A stretch of DNA of 64,000 nucleotides from positions 310,001-374,000 of the forward strand of contig JAGYXB010000812.1 of the NCBI GenBank assembly GCA_022495005.1, read 5' to 3'. The stretch is from Rhyacophila brunnea (lineage: Eukaryota; Arthropoda; Insecta; Trichoptera; Rhyacophilidae). This document shows positions 23,282 through 35,520 of the stretch, one piece after another. The notes under the pieces are model-generated. The model saw only the letters and a program-made list of their open reading frames with translations, was not told the origin of the DNA and did not search any database. A program made the position numbers and the translations under genes. The first letter of the stretch is position 1; every line of letters starts with the position of its first letter.

Positions 23282-24272
23282 CAGGGGCGGGCAAACTTTT
23301 TGGATGGAGGGCCAAATTCAAGAATTTAAAATGAGCGGCGGGCCGCAAGTAAAATACCATTTTTCGATATACACTATTTATCATCACGAAAAATAAACAT
23401 TACAAAAAAAATAATAAGAAGAATGAAAGTGTTGTACATTTTTTCAAATTCAGGTGTTAATTTTGTGGTTGATATTTTCAAACTGCTTGTAAATGGGCAT
23501 CGGAGATATTTGATCGTAAAGAATTTTTATTGAGGTTCATGATCGAAAATGTTTGTTCACATATATAGGTTGATCCAAAAACAACGAACATTTTTCTTGC
23601 ATAATCTTTAAGTTGTTCAAATTTGTCTGAATTAAGGGCATTGTAAAATTTGGATATATCTTCATGACGATGCAATTCTCTTAAATCAGTGTCACACTGC
23701 AGACCAATAATCTCAAGTTGTAGCTCTGTCAGTACACTATCAATATCTATTGAAAATGGATCGCGTACTGTTACTAAACTTGTCTCAATTTTTCGGAAGT
23801 CACCAAATCTTTGTAAAAAATCGTCATTCAGAGCTTTAATAATTTTAACATATTCTTCAAATTTATATTCTGGTATATTCAGCAACTTCAAAGTTGGAAA
23901 GTGGTCCACGTTCTTATTCGATATTTGTCGAAGGAACAACTTGAGTTTTAATTGAAATCCATTCAAACTCTTCACCATATCGTGGGCATATATTTTTTTC
24001 CTTGCAACGCAGAGTTAAAAGTATTTAAATGTGTCACGATGTTCAACATAGAAAATAGTGGTTACATAGTGTGAGACGAGACGCAAGGAAGACGTACTGA
24101 GATAATACATTAACGAAACAACAAATCCTTCAAATTTTAATCTATTGTCAATATTTTTTAAAAAAATATAAAAAAAGTTATTCGTAATCAGAAGTACGAT
24201 TAATGATGGCGGGCCGCAGAAAAATACCCGGCGGACCACATGCGGCCCGCGGGCCGCAGTTTGCTCCCCCTG
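23282..24272 (-). mobile_element. hAT transposon fragment with 8-bp target duplication
   Basis: Starts CAGGGGCGGGCAAACTTTTT and ends TTTGCTCCCCCTG, flanked by gactagag on both sides (23274-23281, 24273-24280). GC-rich subterminal stretches (GGGCCGC, GCGGGCCGC) match the style of the hAT group that gave rise to vertebrate GTF2IRD2-type genes. It keeps only the C-terminal part of the transposase gene (23478-23978), so it is internally deleted. Confidence 0.85.
23478..23978 (-). pseudogene. hAT transposase C-terminal fragment (GTF2IRD2-like)
   Basis: An open 166-residue stretch on the minus strand. Near its end it has F-G-S-T-Y-I-C-E-Q-T-F-S, then S-L-R-S-N-I-S-D-A-H-L, the hallmark of the hAT C-terminal dimerisation region in the GTF2IRD2/ZBED-type family. 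The BED finger and the catalytic aspartates of a full transposase are absent, since the element is under 1 kb. There is no authentic start codon. It is read as a remnant, not a functional enzyme. Confidence 0.75.
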
Positions 24273-24659
24273 GACTAGAGGTTTGTATAAACAGATTGTT
24301 TTAACAAGAAATGGATGTTACGACCTATTAGGACGATACACTTGACTCAAATACAAATTGAAAAACAATGTGTCTATTTGTGGACCCAGAATTTGAGCCT
24401 AGGACCCACGACATTATATGCCGACGCGTAAGCCTACAGCTAAATTTGTACTAGTATAAAAAAAAGCGCTAACATTTCCAAAGAATACATGAATATTGCT
24501 CTAGCGCTAGTCTTAAATACATTGTTTATAAGCAATGACATTATTCATGGACAACGCACTCAATACAGTAGCTAGGAAGTAAATGCGCGCATAGCGACAT
24601 TTGCACATATATAGGTAGACGTCACGCAATTTCCACTATGCGATATAGCAATATTACCT

Positions 24660-25970
24660 TTATTATAATGGCGTTAGAACAGTTTTTCTAGTGTCAATGT
24701 TCATTTGAGCGAACCCGTTCGAACCGAACCATTCGGCAGAACCAACAAAAAGCTTCGGGAGTTTTAGCAAAATCACCTTTATTGTAAAGGTGTTAGAACA
24801 GATTATGCCATTCGGCAGACCCGACAAAAAAGTGAGTGTCATTTTTTTCCAGATGCTTTGACCATATTAATGTCATTGTATGTAAGTTGGAATGTAGAAT
24901 GGTGTTAGATTTTTTTGGCAGTGCAGGCAAGTCTTTAACGAGTTGGTATCGTTACTCTCAAATGACACTAAGCCGGCTCGAACATCTAAACTCGTGTCGT
25001 CTGCAACATGTCGAATACGTCGATGTGGAATTGTCGTTATTCACAAAACACACGTTGCCAAATGAAGCTCCGCACATTGGTGGAATGCGTCATTTTAGTT
25101 TGAAAAAAAAACAGCTGGAGTCACGAGGACATACAGCGTACGTTTTTATCTATACGCACTTAAAAATGTTTGATGGTGCGCTCAGTTTTGATTAATGACT
25201 ATTATCCCAGTCGAGACGATTTTCAATGTGCGGCAGGAGTAATAACTAACACCCTTCCAAAGTGAATTTATCTTGACTGCAATGCTAGAATATCTTCATC
25301 CTCTACTAATAACCATTAAAACATATAATTACATAAGAATCTAATATGAATCTAGAATGAATATCAAAACTGGCGGCGAGACTGCACAAGCGTACATAAC
25401 GTCAGTTTTTTGATTAAAACGTTATACGAGTGTCAAAAATTAGATAGTAGTGGCGAAGGGTGGAGGGTGGAGGTAGACTGTTAAGATTCGACGTAGATAG
25501 TGTACCCAAAACAATGACAATTTACAGATGGTGCTGGCTAGTTTTTAAATTCAATTAAGCCCTGCCTAATCTTAGCTGTGGTAGATAATAGTCAACAATA
25601 GTCATTGGTCGTCTCTAAAATAGTGCTATTAAACCATATATAATTTTAGGTATTTTATATGCAAAAAATATTTTTTATCGATTATGGTTTATCTAGGGAG
25701 TAGGTCTTAATAAATAAAAAAAATGAATCAACAACGTGTTCTTATTCAAAAGAAAACAAATAAGTATAAATGAAAAGATGTACACAATTTTGTCGCATCG
25801 CCCAAAATATATAAAAACTATTATGGTTTGGTTGAGGCACGGTTAACTACGAGGCAACTTACGAGGCACGAGGCAACTAACTAAGTCCACCTGTAAATTG
25901 TAGACTTTGATAAAAACAAATACGTATGACTACAATATTTATACATTAGTATTATGGCGGATCTTTTCAG
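24660..25970. other. Intron of gene B with exon 2 deletion scar
   Basis: Holds the conserved intron-2 blocks, then the left half of the first TIR element (left end near 25447). At about 25966 the sequence jumps from GGCGGATCTTTTCAG to ACATATAATTGAATAC. In unit 1 these points lie about 640 bp apart (near 6485 and 7122) and enclose the right half of the TIR element plus exon 2. So exon 2 has been removed here by one deletion. No gene seen on either strand. Confidence 0.7.
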
Positions 25971-27002
25971 ATACATATAATTGAATACATAATATGTCAG
26001 GTAAGGTAAGGTTTACACGCCAGTGATTTGGATTCGGAGAATACGTCAAATGACGCTGGATGCGGCGTCGAAGACCTGGAAATGAAAGAGGGACGCCTCT
26101 ACCAAGGGCATACACACATATTTGTTCCTTCCTGATGTCCAATGGCAATTGGAGATAACCAGTCAATTGTTGACTTGGTAAGTTTTAGTTTAGACTTGTC
26201 ACCCAACCAACATGTTTATGTGGAGTAGAACTAGAGAGAAAAAAACCATATCCTCTGGATATATCTGAGAATAGGTCGCCGGCCTACTATAATGCTTTTA
26301 CAAATTTTGCGGCGTCTTCTTGCTGACGTGCAACTCTTTTAACATAGTTTAGTATGTCTGTATTGTTTTAGCTAGGTTTTTAGATATTTATGAAATAATT
26401 AGTTTTTGTTAATTCTCCGTGCTCATCTCTCCAATGGGCAGTATTATTAGAAAAAAACTATGTAATATCACGTGAGTGCGTGGTAACCTCAGTCATGGGC
26501 ATCTGCTCCTGAGACATTCCCAGGCGTAAACAACTGATGATGTTTCACATCTAAATGAAGAGCCTCGCGATCGCTCGATTAAGAGTGAATATTGTGCGGA
26601 GCGAGTTGGTTTGGATAGAACTATGAAGTACCTAGTCAGTGTTTTGGATAATCTTTAGTTTGTCATTTCGTTATGAACCATGCACATAAGAATCCAAACA
26701 AATCAAAAAACAAGATTAACCGAACTAAAGAGACTATCTCGGACAAAAGTTTCTATAGATAGCAGTAGCGAATGGTGGAAGTAGGCTATGAAGATCTGAC
26801 ATAAATAGTGTTCACTAACTTTATACGATTTTTTTTCATTGAACTAATGATACAAATTACTGATAGTTTCCGTTAGTTTTTAAAAAATCAATTAAACCCT
26901 GCCTAACCATGCCATAAAAGTTTTGGTTTGCCATGGACAATCAAACAAAAATATTGCATACTTTTCAGTCATTTGTTTTCGTTGAATTAAGAAGAAATAA
27001 TA

Positions 27003-27617
27003 ATATGAAAAATTTCTTCGTCATCTCTATTTTAAAGTTTATAACTATTTTCCTTTTGACACCTTTTCAAACGAGTATTTTCCGACTAACTTTCTTCAAG
27101 GCATGCTCGCCTTTCATTCTCTTGAAGCTCGTAGGTCACTTCTGCTCTTAAAGCATTTTTCCCTGCTCTCACGTGGTATCATTTTCAATCCCGATATTCT
27201 AGAAAATTTAAATTTTTACACACCCGTCAATCACATGCGTGGTCGCAGCAATGACCTATTTTGGGTGAAAGCTGTTTCCTCATGTCAGGCTCACCAGGCA
27301 CCAATAGCGAGGGCTGTGCGGTTAGTCAATGCACTTCCTAGAGATGTAGATATTTTTGGCGATCCATTATATATTCTGTTTTTTAAATTCTATTTTATTG
27401 TTTAATTTGTAGGTACTTTTTGAATCATTGTTGTTTTTTTAAATTTTATTTCTTTTGTATAAAACTATTTTTGCTTTCTTTTTTTCCTCCACTTTGTTTT
27501 TTCTGATTTTCCGAACTTATTACTTGTAATTTTTATTCTAAATGTCATGTTGTGGACGTCCTGAATTAATAATTTGTTATGTACCCAACGTGTCTTTTTC
27601 AAATAAATAAATAAATG
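27003..27617 (+). mobile_element. 5'-truncated LINE fragment
   Basis: The plus strand at 27103-27405 encodes a LINE reverse-transcriptase C-terminus: S-L-E-A-R-R-S-L-L-L-L-K, then H-M-R-G-R-S-N-D-L-F, then A-P-I-A-R-A-V-R-L-V-N and D-V-D-I-F. The 3' end is an AAATAAATAAATAAAT tail. Units 1 and 4 show the site without it. It is a dead-on-arrival copy of a jockey/CR1-like element; the clade is inferred only. Confidence 0.7.
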
Positions 27618-27790
27618 ATGGGGGCCTATAGTGACGTGGGTCCCAGGTTCGAATCCTGGGTTTGAAAAATACACATTGTTTTTCATTTGGTGTTTGAGTA
27701 TGGACCTAATAGGTTGAGCAAGTGGTTGATATCCATTTCTTGTAAAAACAAAATTTGTTAATACAAACCTTCACTCTGTGGAGGTCCATT
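27618..27790 (+). repeat. SINE (family 1), unit 3 plus-strand copy
   Basis: Orthologue of 8186-8345, with GGTTCGAATCCTGGG and the shared body. Its 5' end is replaced by the LINE tail. Confidence 0.55.
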
Positions 27791-28543
27791 GTGTGATCTT
27801 ATTAGAATTGGGCATGGTCGAAAATAAATGTAAATACAGTGTCTGGTAGTTGTTTTAAAATTAGCAGAATTAATAGTAGATAACAGTAAAAAAAATATTC
27901 AATCATCTATAAAATATCTAAAATTATGGCATTAAAAATAGGTACTTAAATAATTTTAAATGTTTTATAGATAGAACAATATTTTTAATCAATATTATAG
28001 TTTGGAATAGGCAGGGAATAAATGAGTTTAAACTTACTAAACAACACCATCTGTGTTTAGTATTCTTAAGTCAATAAAAACAAATAAGTATGACTGAAAA
28101 GGTGTACACTATTTTTGTCAGATCGCCCATAGCATACATAAACTCCTATGGTTTCGCTAGGCAGTGTTTAATTGAATTTTTAAAGCTAATTGTCACAATT
28201 TCCAAATTGTATTTTTACTTCAATAAAAACAAATAAACTTGATTGGCATAATTTAATAGCCTACCTCCACCCTTCGCCACTAGTACATACTATATATTAT
28301 ATAGTATGGACTAGTATTCAGATTAATACACTCAAAACATATACTTATAATAATATGACATCTCGTTGGTAGTCATTGATATCTTTTTACGATCTATGGA
28401 AATGAAATTCTCTTTCACTTTTATTATCAACATGCGTAAACGGGTAAGTATTAACATAACGCATTTCACTGAAGCCCTTGCTGTGGGTCATCTGCAAGAA
28501 AATATTATTACGTCATACAATAAACACGTTGTGTAAAACTAAC

Positions 28544-28657
28544 CTCAAAACAGCAGCTGGAATCGTCGGCATTCTCTTGTTTTATAATTGTTACATTGCA
28601 ACAAGATTCTTCATTAGCGTCGTATTCGCTTCCATTTGGTTCTAGTTTTATATCCAT
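28544..28657 (-). CDS. Zinc-finger gene B, exon 1
   Basis: First coding exon of 38 codons from ATG at 28657 (context CAAAATGG) to a GTTAGT donor below 28544. It opens M-D-I-K-L-E-P and ends I-I-K-Q-E-N-A-D-D-S-S-C-C-F-E. It is acidic and holds two matches to the SUMO-attachment consensus (hydrophobic-K-x-E): I-K-L-E and I-K-Q-E. Exon 2 being deleted, phase 0 joining to exon 3 at 23024 is possible. The start is supported by conservation of ATG, frame and donor in genes B, C and D. Confidence 0.7.
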
Positions 28658-29311
28658 TTTGCGTACGTAAATTATAGTTTTATTAATATTTTTGGCACTA
28701 CCTCGCAGTTTTTGTGAAATGCGTGTACGAATTGAAATGTTTAGTCAAAGGAAAGTGTTGCCGCTATACAATATAAAAAATGAGTATCCTGTGTTAGTCC
28801 TGCGTTCCCAATTATTTCTTGTCGGATCTTTCATTTTTAAACAGGTATCAAGCGTGCAAAATGTCTATCTGGCACGACAAAATATATTAGCTTCTTATTA
28901 TAAATGTCATTCACTAATAATTTATGTTAGTAAACATTTGATTAAATTTCTTAGCTGGTTAGTATAATTTATATTTTTTCGAATTACTTATTTTATATTC
29001 ATTTTATAATGCCATTTGGCTTTATTTTTCACCCATGTGGCATATCTTTACAAAAGGCGACGTTGTGTGTAACTTAGTTAAATATATAATTTATTTAATC
29101 TTTTCCAAAAGATTTACCTAACCGAAATTTATAGCAGTTGCTGTTGATAATATGTGATCATAATATTTTTATTTAAATCATGTAAAACATTACGAGTTTA
29201 TTATTTAATATTATTATTTCCATTGTATTAGAAGGAATCATCATTTATTTTTCGATTATTGTATCACTGAAACGCCAATAAATCGTGGCTCGGCTCTATT
29301 CTAACAGAAAT
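28658..29311. promoter_or_regulatory. Putative bidirectional promoter, unit 3
   Basis: 654 bp separate the minus-strand ATG of gene B from the plus-strand ATG of the partner exon. The block is conserved in units 1 (9219-9770, right part lost), 2 (17090-17560), 4 (41902-42604) and 5 (57305-58049) and holds no frame common to all copies. Head-to-head starts imply a shared control region or two back-to-back promoters. No clear TATA box is assigned; transcription start sites cannot be located from sequence alone. Confidence 0.5.
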
Positions 29312-29449
29312 ATGGATAGAAAGCGTGAACCAATCGATGTTCGTCCAATTTGGAATGACGTGCCTTTGCAATTTTCAATGACTCCAGATGACCATATTTT
29401 AATTACTAAAAATGTAAAGCAGGAGAATGATGATGATCTTTCTTTGGAG
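29312..29449 (+). CDS. Plus-strand partner first exon, unit 3 (intact)
   Basis: 46 open codons from ATG to a GTTAGT donor at 29450, differing from the unit 2 copy by a few residues (I-D-V-R-P, D-D-H, S-L-E). It has the same V-K-Q-E match to the SUMO consensus and the same acidic end. The next annotated sequence downstream on the plus strand is a transposon with an MADF remnant, then the 3' flank of unit 4. No acceptor plus zinc-finger exon on this strand is seen, so the rest of the gene is missing or unrecognised. Confidence 0.55.
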
Positions 29450-29891
29450 GTTAGTTTTGATTAGATTCAGAGTTATCAGTTACCTAAAGGCTTTTATCAT
29501 ATTATTAATGTTATGTCATTTCATAATTGAGTCGTTCACAAGCATAGTGAAACAAATCATTGCCGACTCAAGTAGACAGCCAATACATTAGCCGGGTCTA
29601 CACTCCGGACTTTTCCATACGTCTCACGAATTGAACTCAGGGCATGCGTCGTCGACCTTGAAATCGGTTAGAAAATGGCCGCTATTTTGTGATGAAAGTA
29701 CTAACGCAATGCGATCCGACCGGCTTGGATTTCTGTTCAACACCCCGGCAGCTTCGTATTTTTTCGGTAAGATTCGGGTCGTTCGTGCATTTGGCTATCA
29801 GTTGCGTTGTCGATAAATGTATTTATTTGAGTCTATTTGATCATATTGGATGCATTTTAGTACCTATTGGAATATTACGATTTTTTGCAAA

Positions 29892-30188
29892 ATGTCGACT
29901 GAAATGATTACATTGGATTTTATTGAGAGTAAGGGCACATTGCGCATTATGGGATATAACCATAAAGACTATACGAACAAACTGAAGCGCAATGATGCCT
30001 ACATATTATTGGCAGGAAAATTTGGAATGTCAGTTTTAGGGGTAAAAATAAAATGTTTACGGTTTTACTTTTCCAAGGAGTACCATAAAACAAAGGAAAC
30101 AAAGAGTGGCGCTGGGGCTGACAAGAATGAACCCTCGTGGTTAGCATATGAGTCAAATGGCATGTCGATAATAGGGGTTAAAAATTAA
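29892..30188 (+). pseudogene. MADF (Myb/SANT-like) DNA-binding domain remnant
   Basis: ATG-initiated open frame of 98 residues. H-K-D-Y-T-N-K-L-K-R-N-D-A, then K-F-G-M-S-V, then Y-F-S-K-E-Y-H-K-T-K-E-T, then S-G-A-G-A-D and E-P-S-W fit the three-helix MADF pattern of insect transcription factors and of the second protein of PIF/Harbinger transposons. Usual conserved tryptophans are partly replaced. The segment from G-M-S-V to the end is followed by a second, decayed copy of itself (about 30160-30300), so an internal duplication has occurred and the frame stops soon after entering it. Probably a dead transposon gene. Confidence 0.55.
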
Positions 30189-30397
30189 ATTGAGAGCTTG
30201 AGTTCGTATTTTTCAAAGGAGCTCCACAAGACTAAGGAAACAACAAGGAGTGGAGCTGGGGCTACAGCAAAAATGAACCCTCGTGGTTCTCATACGAGTC
30301 ACTGTTGTGTTGTATCGAATATATTATCTAGTTATAGTAGGTATTCAATGACATATTGTAGGTAGTATTGATGTGTCGTATTATGTATAACGCCCAC

Positions 30398-30560
30398 GGT
30401 GGTCGCACGGCTTAAGCGTTGGACTATTATGCCATGGGTCCCAGGTTCAAATCCTGGGCTGGCAAGTACACATATTGTTTTTCAATTTGTGTGTGTCAGG
30501 GTAAGACCTAATAGTTTGAGCAAGTGGCTGACATCCATTTTGCCTTTGACACCCGTGTAA
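30398..30560 (+). repeat. SINE (family 1) with a well-kept tRNA-like head
   Basis: The head shows A-box-like GGTCGCACGGCTTAAGCG and B-box GGTTCAAATCC, then the family body (AGTACACATATTGTTTTTC, TTGAGCAAGTGGCTGACATC). It is the best preserved head of this family in the window, nested in the insertion 29590-31219, so this family moved after unit formation as well as before it. It lacks features of a true tRNA gene. Confidence 0.65.
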
Positions 30561-33500
30561 AGTTCTGAAAAAGGACGTTTTCATTCGTTTCTGTTGCCCT
30601 CATTATTCCGAACAGTAGTCAGAAAATATATTATATCATTAAATTTAAATCTCTTCAACTTAAATTGATGTAATTACAATATACCTAGTATAATTGTAAT
30701 ATTTATTTTGACAATCAGAATTATTCGTATGACGTTTGGGCATAGAATATTTTATTTGCGAAGGTGAATATCCACACAAGAATAAATATCATTAATGTAA
30801 TACAAAGTGCACCGATAGATGACACTAAACTAGTTCCATGACTGGCTTTGTCGTTAGGACACACTCAATTATGCTCATTTATTACAAATATGATTGTGAT
30901 AATAAGTTTAAAAAAATAACTAATATAATTAAGTATTTGTTATTCCAAATTTTACTGTTTTCTTTTAACATTTTACACTCGTTTCCCGTACGCTCCGTGG
31001 TGGCGCTGTATTACCGTGAATAATTTTATTCATCACCTGCGAATCTATTTCGATGTATAATCTATGACTCAACGAAGTGTAAGCTGTGATGAACGAATGT
31101 AGACAGTAAAACGGATTCATCTCCTCTGCGCATGCATAAAACTTCTCGGTGTAAAACCAGAATTTAAAAGTTGAAGAGGAAGTCGGCGTTGAAGTGACTA
31201 AGTGGGGACGTAGCTAATCACAACGACTGCTACTAGGTACTTTTTACGCCCCTCCCGTTGTTGTCTACGTATGAACTACTGTCATTGCTTGTCATTGTTC
31301 TATAGCAGGGATGGCCAGTGCGTCAATCGCAAAGGTATTTTTGGTCGATCGCGGACATAATAATATTGTATTATTTCTTGTTCAAACGAGTCAAAACTAC
31401 TCGATGTTCCAGCTATTAAAATCCGCTAGTTCTTATCTCTTCTCTTACATATCATTATCAAGAAATACACTCATGCGAAGTAGGTACACAAGTGATGAGA
31501 GCTTGGAAGAAATTCTACAGAATAACATTAATAAAATAAATATTGTAAATTATTACTGGTTGTAGACTGTTAGGTTTTGTATTGTTTTTAGACCGCAAAA
31601 GAATGCGATTGCAAAAACGTTAAGCGAAGCTATTCTTTAATATACAATGCGGCTATCGCGGTAGGTAGTTATCATATTAAAGTAGAGGTGTTAATTGTTA
31701 TAATAGGTAGGTACCTAACGTTATGGTAGGTTTTAACAGCATCTCTCTTGGCTGTGTTAACTTTAAGAGCGATTTAGACCGGTTTGACAGTTTAGACGGC
31801 TAACTTATTTTGGGTAGCAATACTTGTAATATAATTATTATAATACTTACCTCAATTACAAATATACCTACCGTCTAATATCGGCATTTGCCTTTTGTAT
31901 CAAGTGTCACGTGTCAAGAATACGTAATTTTAATCTTGTCCTTCGTTCTGTCAACTATTCTCGGTTTATGCACTGACGCTCATTTAATATTGTTGTTTTT
32001 GAAGTTTGCAACATCATTGCACGTCTTTATCGTGTGTTTAATTTTCGTAGGACACTCACAAATTCAAAAACCTGCAAAACAGCCTATATGAATTATATTT
32101 ATTATACTAATTTACACTTGAAGTCTGGAGGTACATAACTGATTTGTTTATATCATGCCTGGAAGAGCTATAATCATTAAAGGGAGTTGGTTAGGAATTT
32201 TGTCTGGGATTAGCGCTACCATAATTGGCCTAAACAATAATTATTGAATGCTTTGTAATATTCGTTATGACTAATTTTAATACCCGATAAATTTAGGCAG
32301 CCTTTACAGAATTTTGATTACACCTATTGATTGATTTAGATTTTCAAAACAGTATTACTTTAAATAGTATTGTTTTTCTTAATATGTTCAATAAACAATT
32401 TTACCCTTCAAGTTATAATATTGTATCAGATGACATTGTCCCATTGAATCTATCAAAATTCGTCTTGATTATTATTTTTTAAGTAGCGCAACGTTGGATA
32501 AAAATACGCATATTGGGAATAACGCGTAAAGATCAGAAAAAAACTAATGGATAAGGGAGCAAATGTGATAAAGGTCGCCAAGTAGATGAAATAACAATGC
32601 AGAATCGCAGGACAAATGCCGTCATACAAACGCTACATTCATATAATTGTCATCGATGTATAGTATTAAACAGATTAAAAAAATATGTCATTAAAAATTA
32701 AAACAAACCAAATACAAAATTGTTATTTTTTATTAATATTTAATAGACTCCATTTTAACATTACAAAATTACATTTTCATAATATTATAGTGAGTAAGAA
32801 AAGGTAGTAATCAAGACTACTTCTAAAGACACACGAAAGTAAAACATATTGTGTTTTACGTAAACTACCATAAATACAGGCAGTGTATAGTTAAACATCA
32901 CCATTGTACGACAAATAATAATTGATACAGGTGGGTAGGTACGAACATTAATTAGATTAATTGAGTTATATATTTATAGCTGTATTATGAATATACTAGG
33001 AAAAAAACAAATAAGTACATAACTCTAGAAAAAAACTCAGTTTTATCAAAATAGAATTTACTGCATAACAACGTTGTACACGACTAAATACACGTTGTGT
33101 CCAAAGGATGTACTGTCAAACGAGAACTACTTGTCGACGTGTCAAAACTGTGAACTAACAATCCTCTCCGGTACAGCTAATTTCACTCTGTTTTCAAATG
33201 AAGAACGCCCCCAAATTAGTCAATTCATTTTACGCTCCCGTGGTATAAGTATCCATCAATTTATGTAATAATAAAAATATGTCTAAAACAATCGGGAGTA
33301 ATTTAGATAATAAGATGCAATTTCCGATCTAATAACTAAATTTAGTATGCATTTTAAAAAAGGGTGGCTTGGGAAAAACAACATTTTTTTAACAACTCAA
33401 TAATTAATATCACATTAAGAATATAAAACCTAAATTATTAATTATCATGAACTTCACGTTTTTGTCCCTTTTGTAAAATTTGATTTGTGAGGATTACGCA

Positions 33501-33604
33501 CATTATCTTATCTTTATTAGAATTAAGCAATCACTAATTAGTTTCAAAATGTATGTACAGTGTCGTAAATATATTAAAAAGTTGTACAGGTAAAACTATA
33601 ATAT

Positions 33605-34045
33605 TATCTGGAAGTGTATCCCAAACCACCGGTCCGTAGAAATTTTCTAGCGGTCCGCAAACAGTTGCCCTTCATTGGCTGCGTCTAACGTAAGTGGTGC
33701 GTTGCCCATCAGGTGACCATTAGATATGATTAGCATGGTATTTAATTGTGGTAAATAAATTTGCAAATTACAAATACACTAAAATTATCTTTCACATTTT
33801 CGAATATCTATTTATATGAGACGACTTTTTCGGCCATGCCATTAAAAAAACGAAATAGCAAACCGAATAGATGTCAATACAGCACTTCGTCCCTCCGAAA
33901 CAACGCCGAAGCCTGGTTAACAACTATTCTAGCAAAATGCATTTCAGATTCGGCAGAAGTTAATCTGCGAAATAATAAATATTATAATTTATTACTCATA
34001 TTTTTAATGTTCCAGAGGTGTAAAAAAAAGGAAAGACTGATCTAG
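33605..34045 (+). mobile_element. Old hAT remnant, unit 4 copy
   Basis: Same remnant as 2811-3345, with an internal deletion. The plus strand keeps one open frame (33761-34045) containing Y-E-T-T-F-S-A-M-P-L-K-K-R and A-W-L-T-T-I-L-A-K, resembling a hAT dimerisation region. The terminal GTGTATCCCAAACC is mutated. Confidence 0.5.
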
Positions 34046-34296
34046 AACACTTAAAAACCTATCGATATAAAATAACCACGATATAGAGTGAACCAGAACA
34101 CACACTGTTGTAATTATAGTGTATTAGTATGTTTCTATCATCATACAATCATTTAGAAAATTTTCACTAGAGTTTTTTTAGCACATTATGTTTTTTTAAT
34201 TGATAAGACTGTCTGTATTTACACAAACAATTAATTTTGACATTCATATGGCTTATCAGCATGTGTCGCGTGACAAAAAATGTAGCATACATCGCT

Positions 34297-35520
<1,224 letters not shown>

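Larger units (their letters stand above)
23232..24433 (-). repeat. SINE (family 1), unit 3, interrupted by hAT
   Basis: Orthologue of the SINE at 4730-4932, in two parts: about 24281-24433 (tRNA-like head) and 23232-23281 (tail), split by the hAT element 23282-24272. Units 5 and 6 show the uninterrupted version. Confidence 0.6.
26757..28290. mobile_element. TIR element with degenerate repeats, unit 3 second copy
   Basis: Orthologue of 7917-8876. The left end is AGTAGCGAATGGTGGAAG and the right end CCTCCACCCTTCGCCAC. It contains a LINE fragment (about 27003-27617) and a SINE (27618-27790). It lies in the intron between exon 1 and exon 3 of gene B. Confidence 0.5.
29590..31219 (+). mobile_element. 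1.6-kb insertion carrying an MADF-type remnant
   Basis: In unit 2 the flanks are contiguous (gccaattcattcacaacgac near 17830); here they are separated by 1.6 kb. The left edge reads TTAGCCGGGTCTACACTCC and the right edge GGGGACGTAGCTAATC, which are weakly inverted (ATTAGC). An MADF gene of the kind often carried by PIF/Harbinger transposons supports a DNA element, but no DDE transposase is visible and the target duplication is uncertain. A SINE is nested at 30398-30560. Confidence 0.55.
19525..32383. repeat. Tandem unit 3
   Basis: Full-length unit lacking exon 2. Contents: 3' flank (19525-21700, no gene seen; 20560-20700 is a GC-richer stretch not found in other units), zinc-finger exon 3 of gene B, SINE interrupted by a hAT element, truncated first TIR element, second TIR element with a LINE fragment, exon 1 of gene B, promoter block, plus-strand partner exon, a 1.6-kb insertion with MADF coding remnant, and the tail. 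Confidence 0.85.

Noticed and set aside
30398..30475. A tRNA gene
   Set aside because: Has A- and B-box-like stretches but poor stems, and is followed by a SINE body shared with other copies.
33074..33268. Plus-strand frame in the 3' flank (Y-T-L-C-P-K-D-V-L-S type) in units 4, 5 and 6
   Set aside because: Broken in unit 1 by an insertion near 720 and altered in unit 3; no splice or start evidence.
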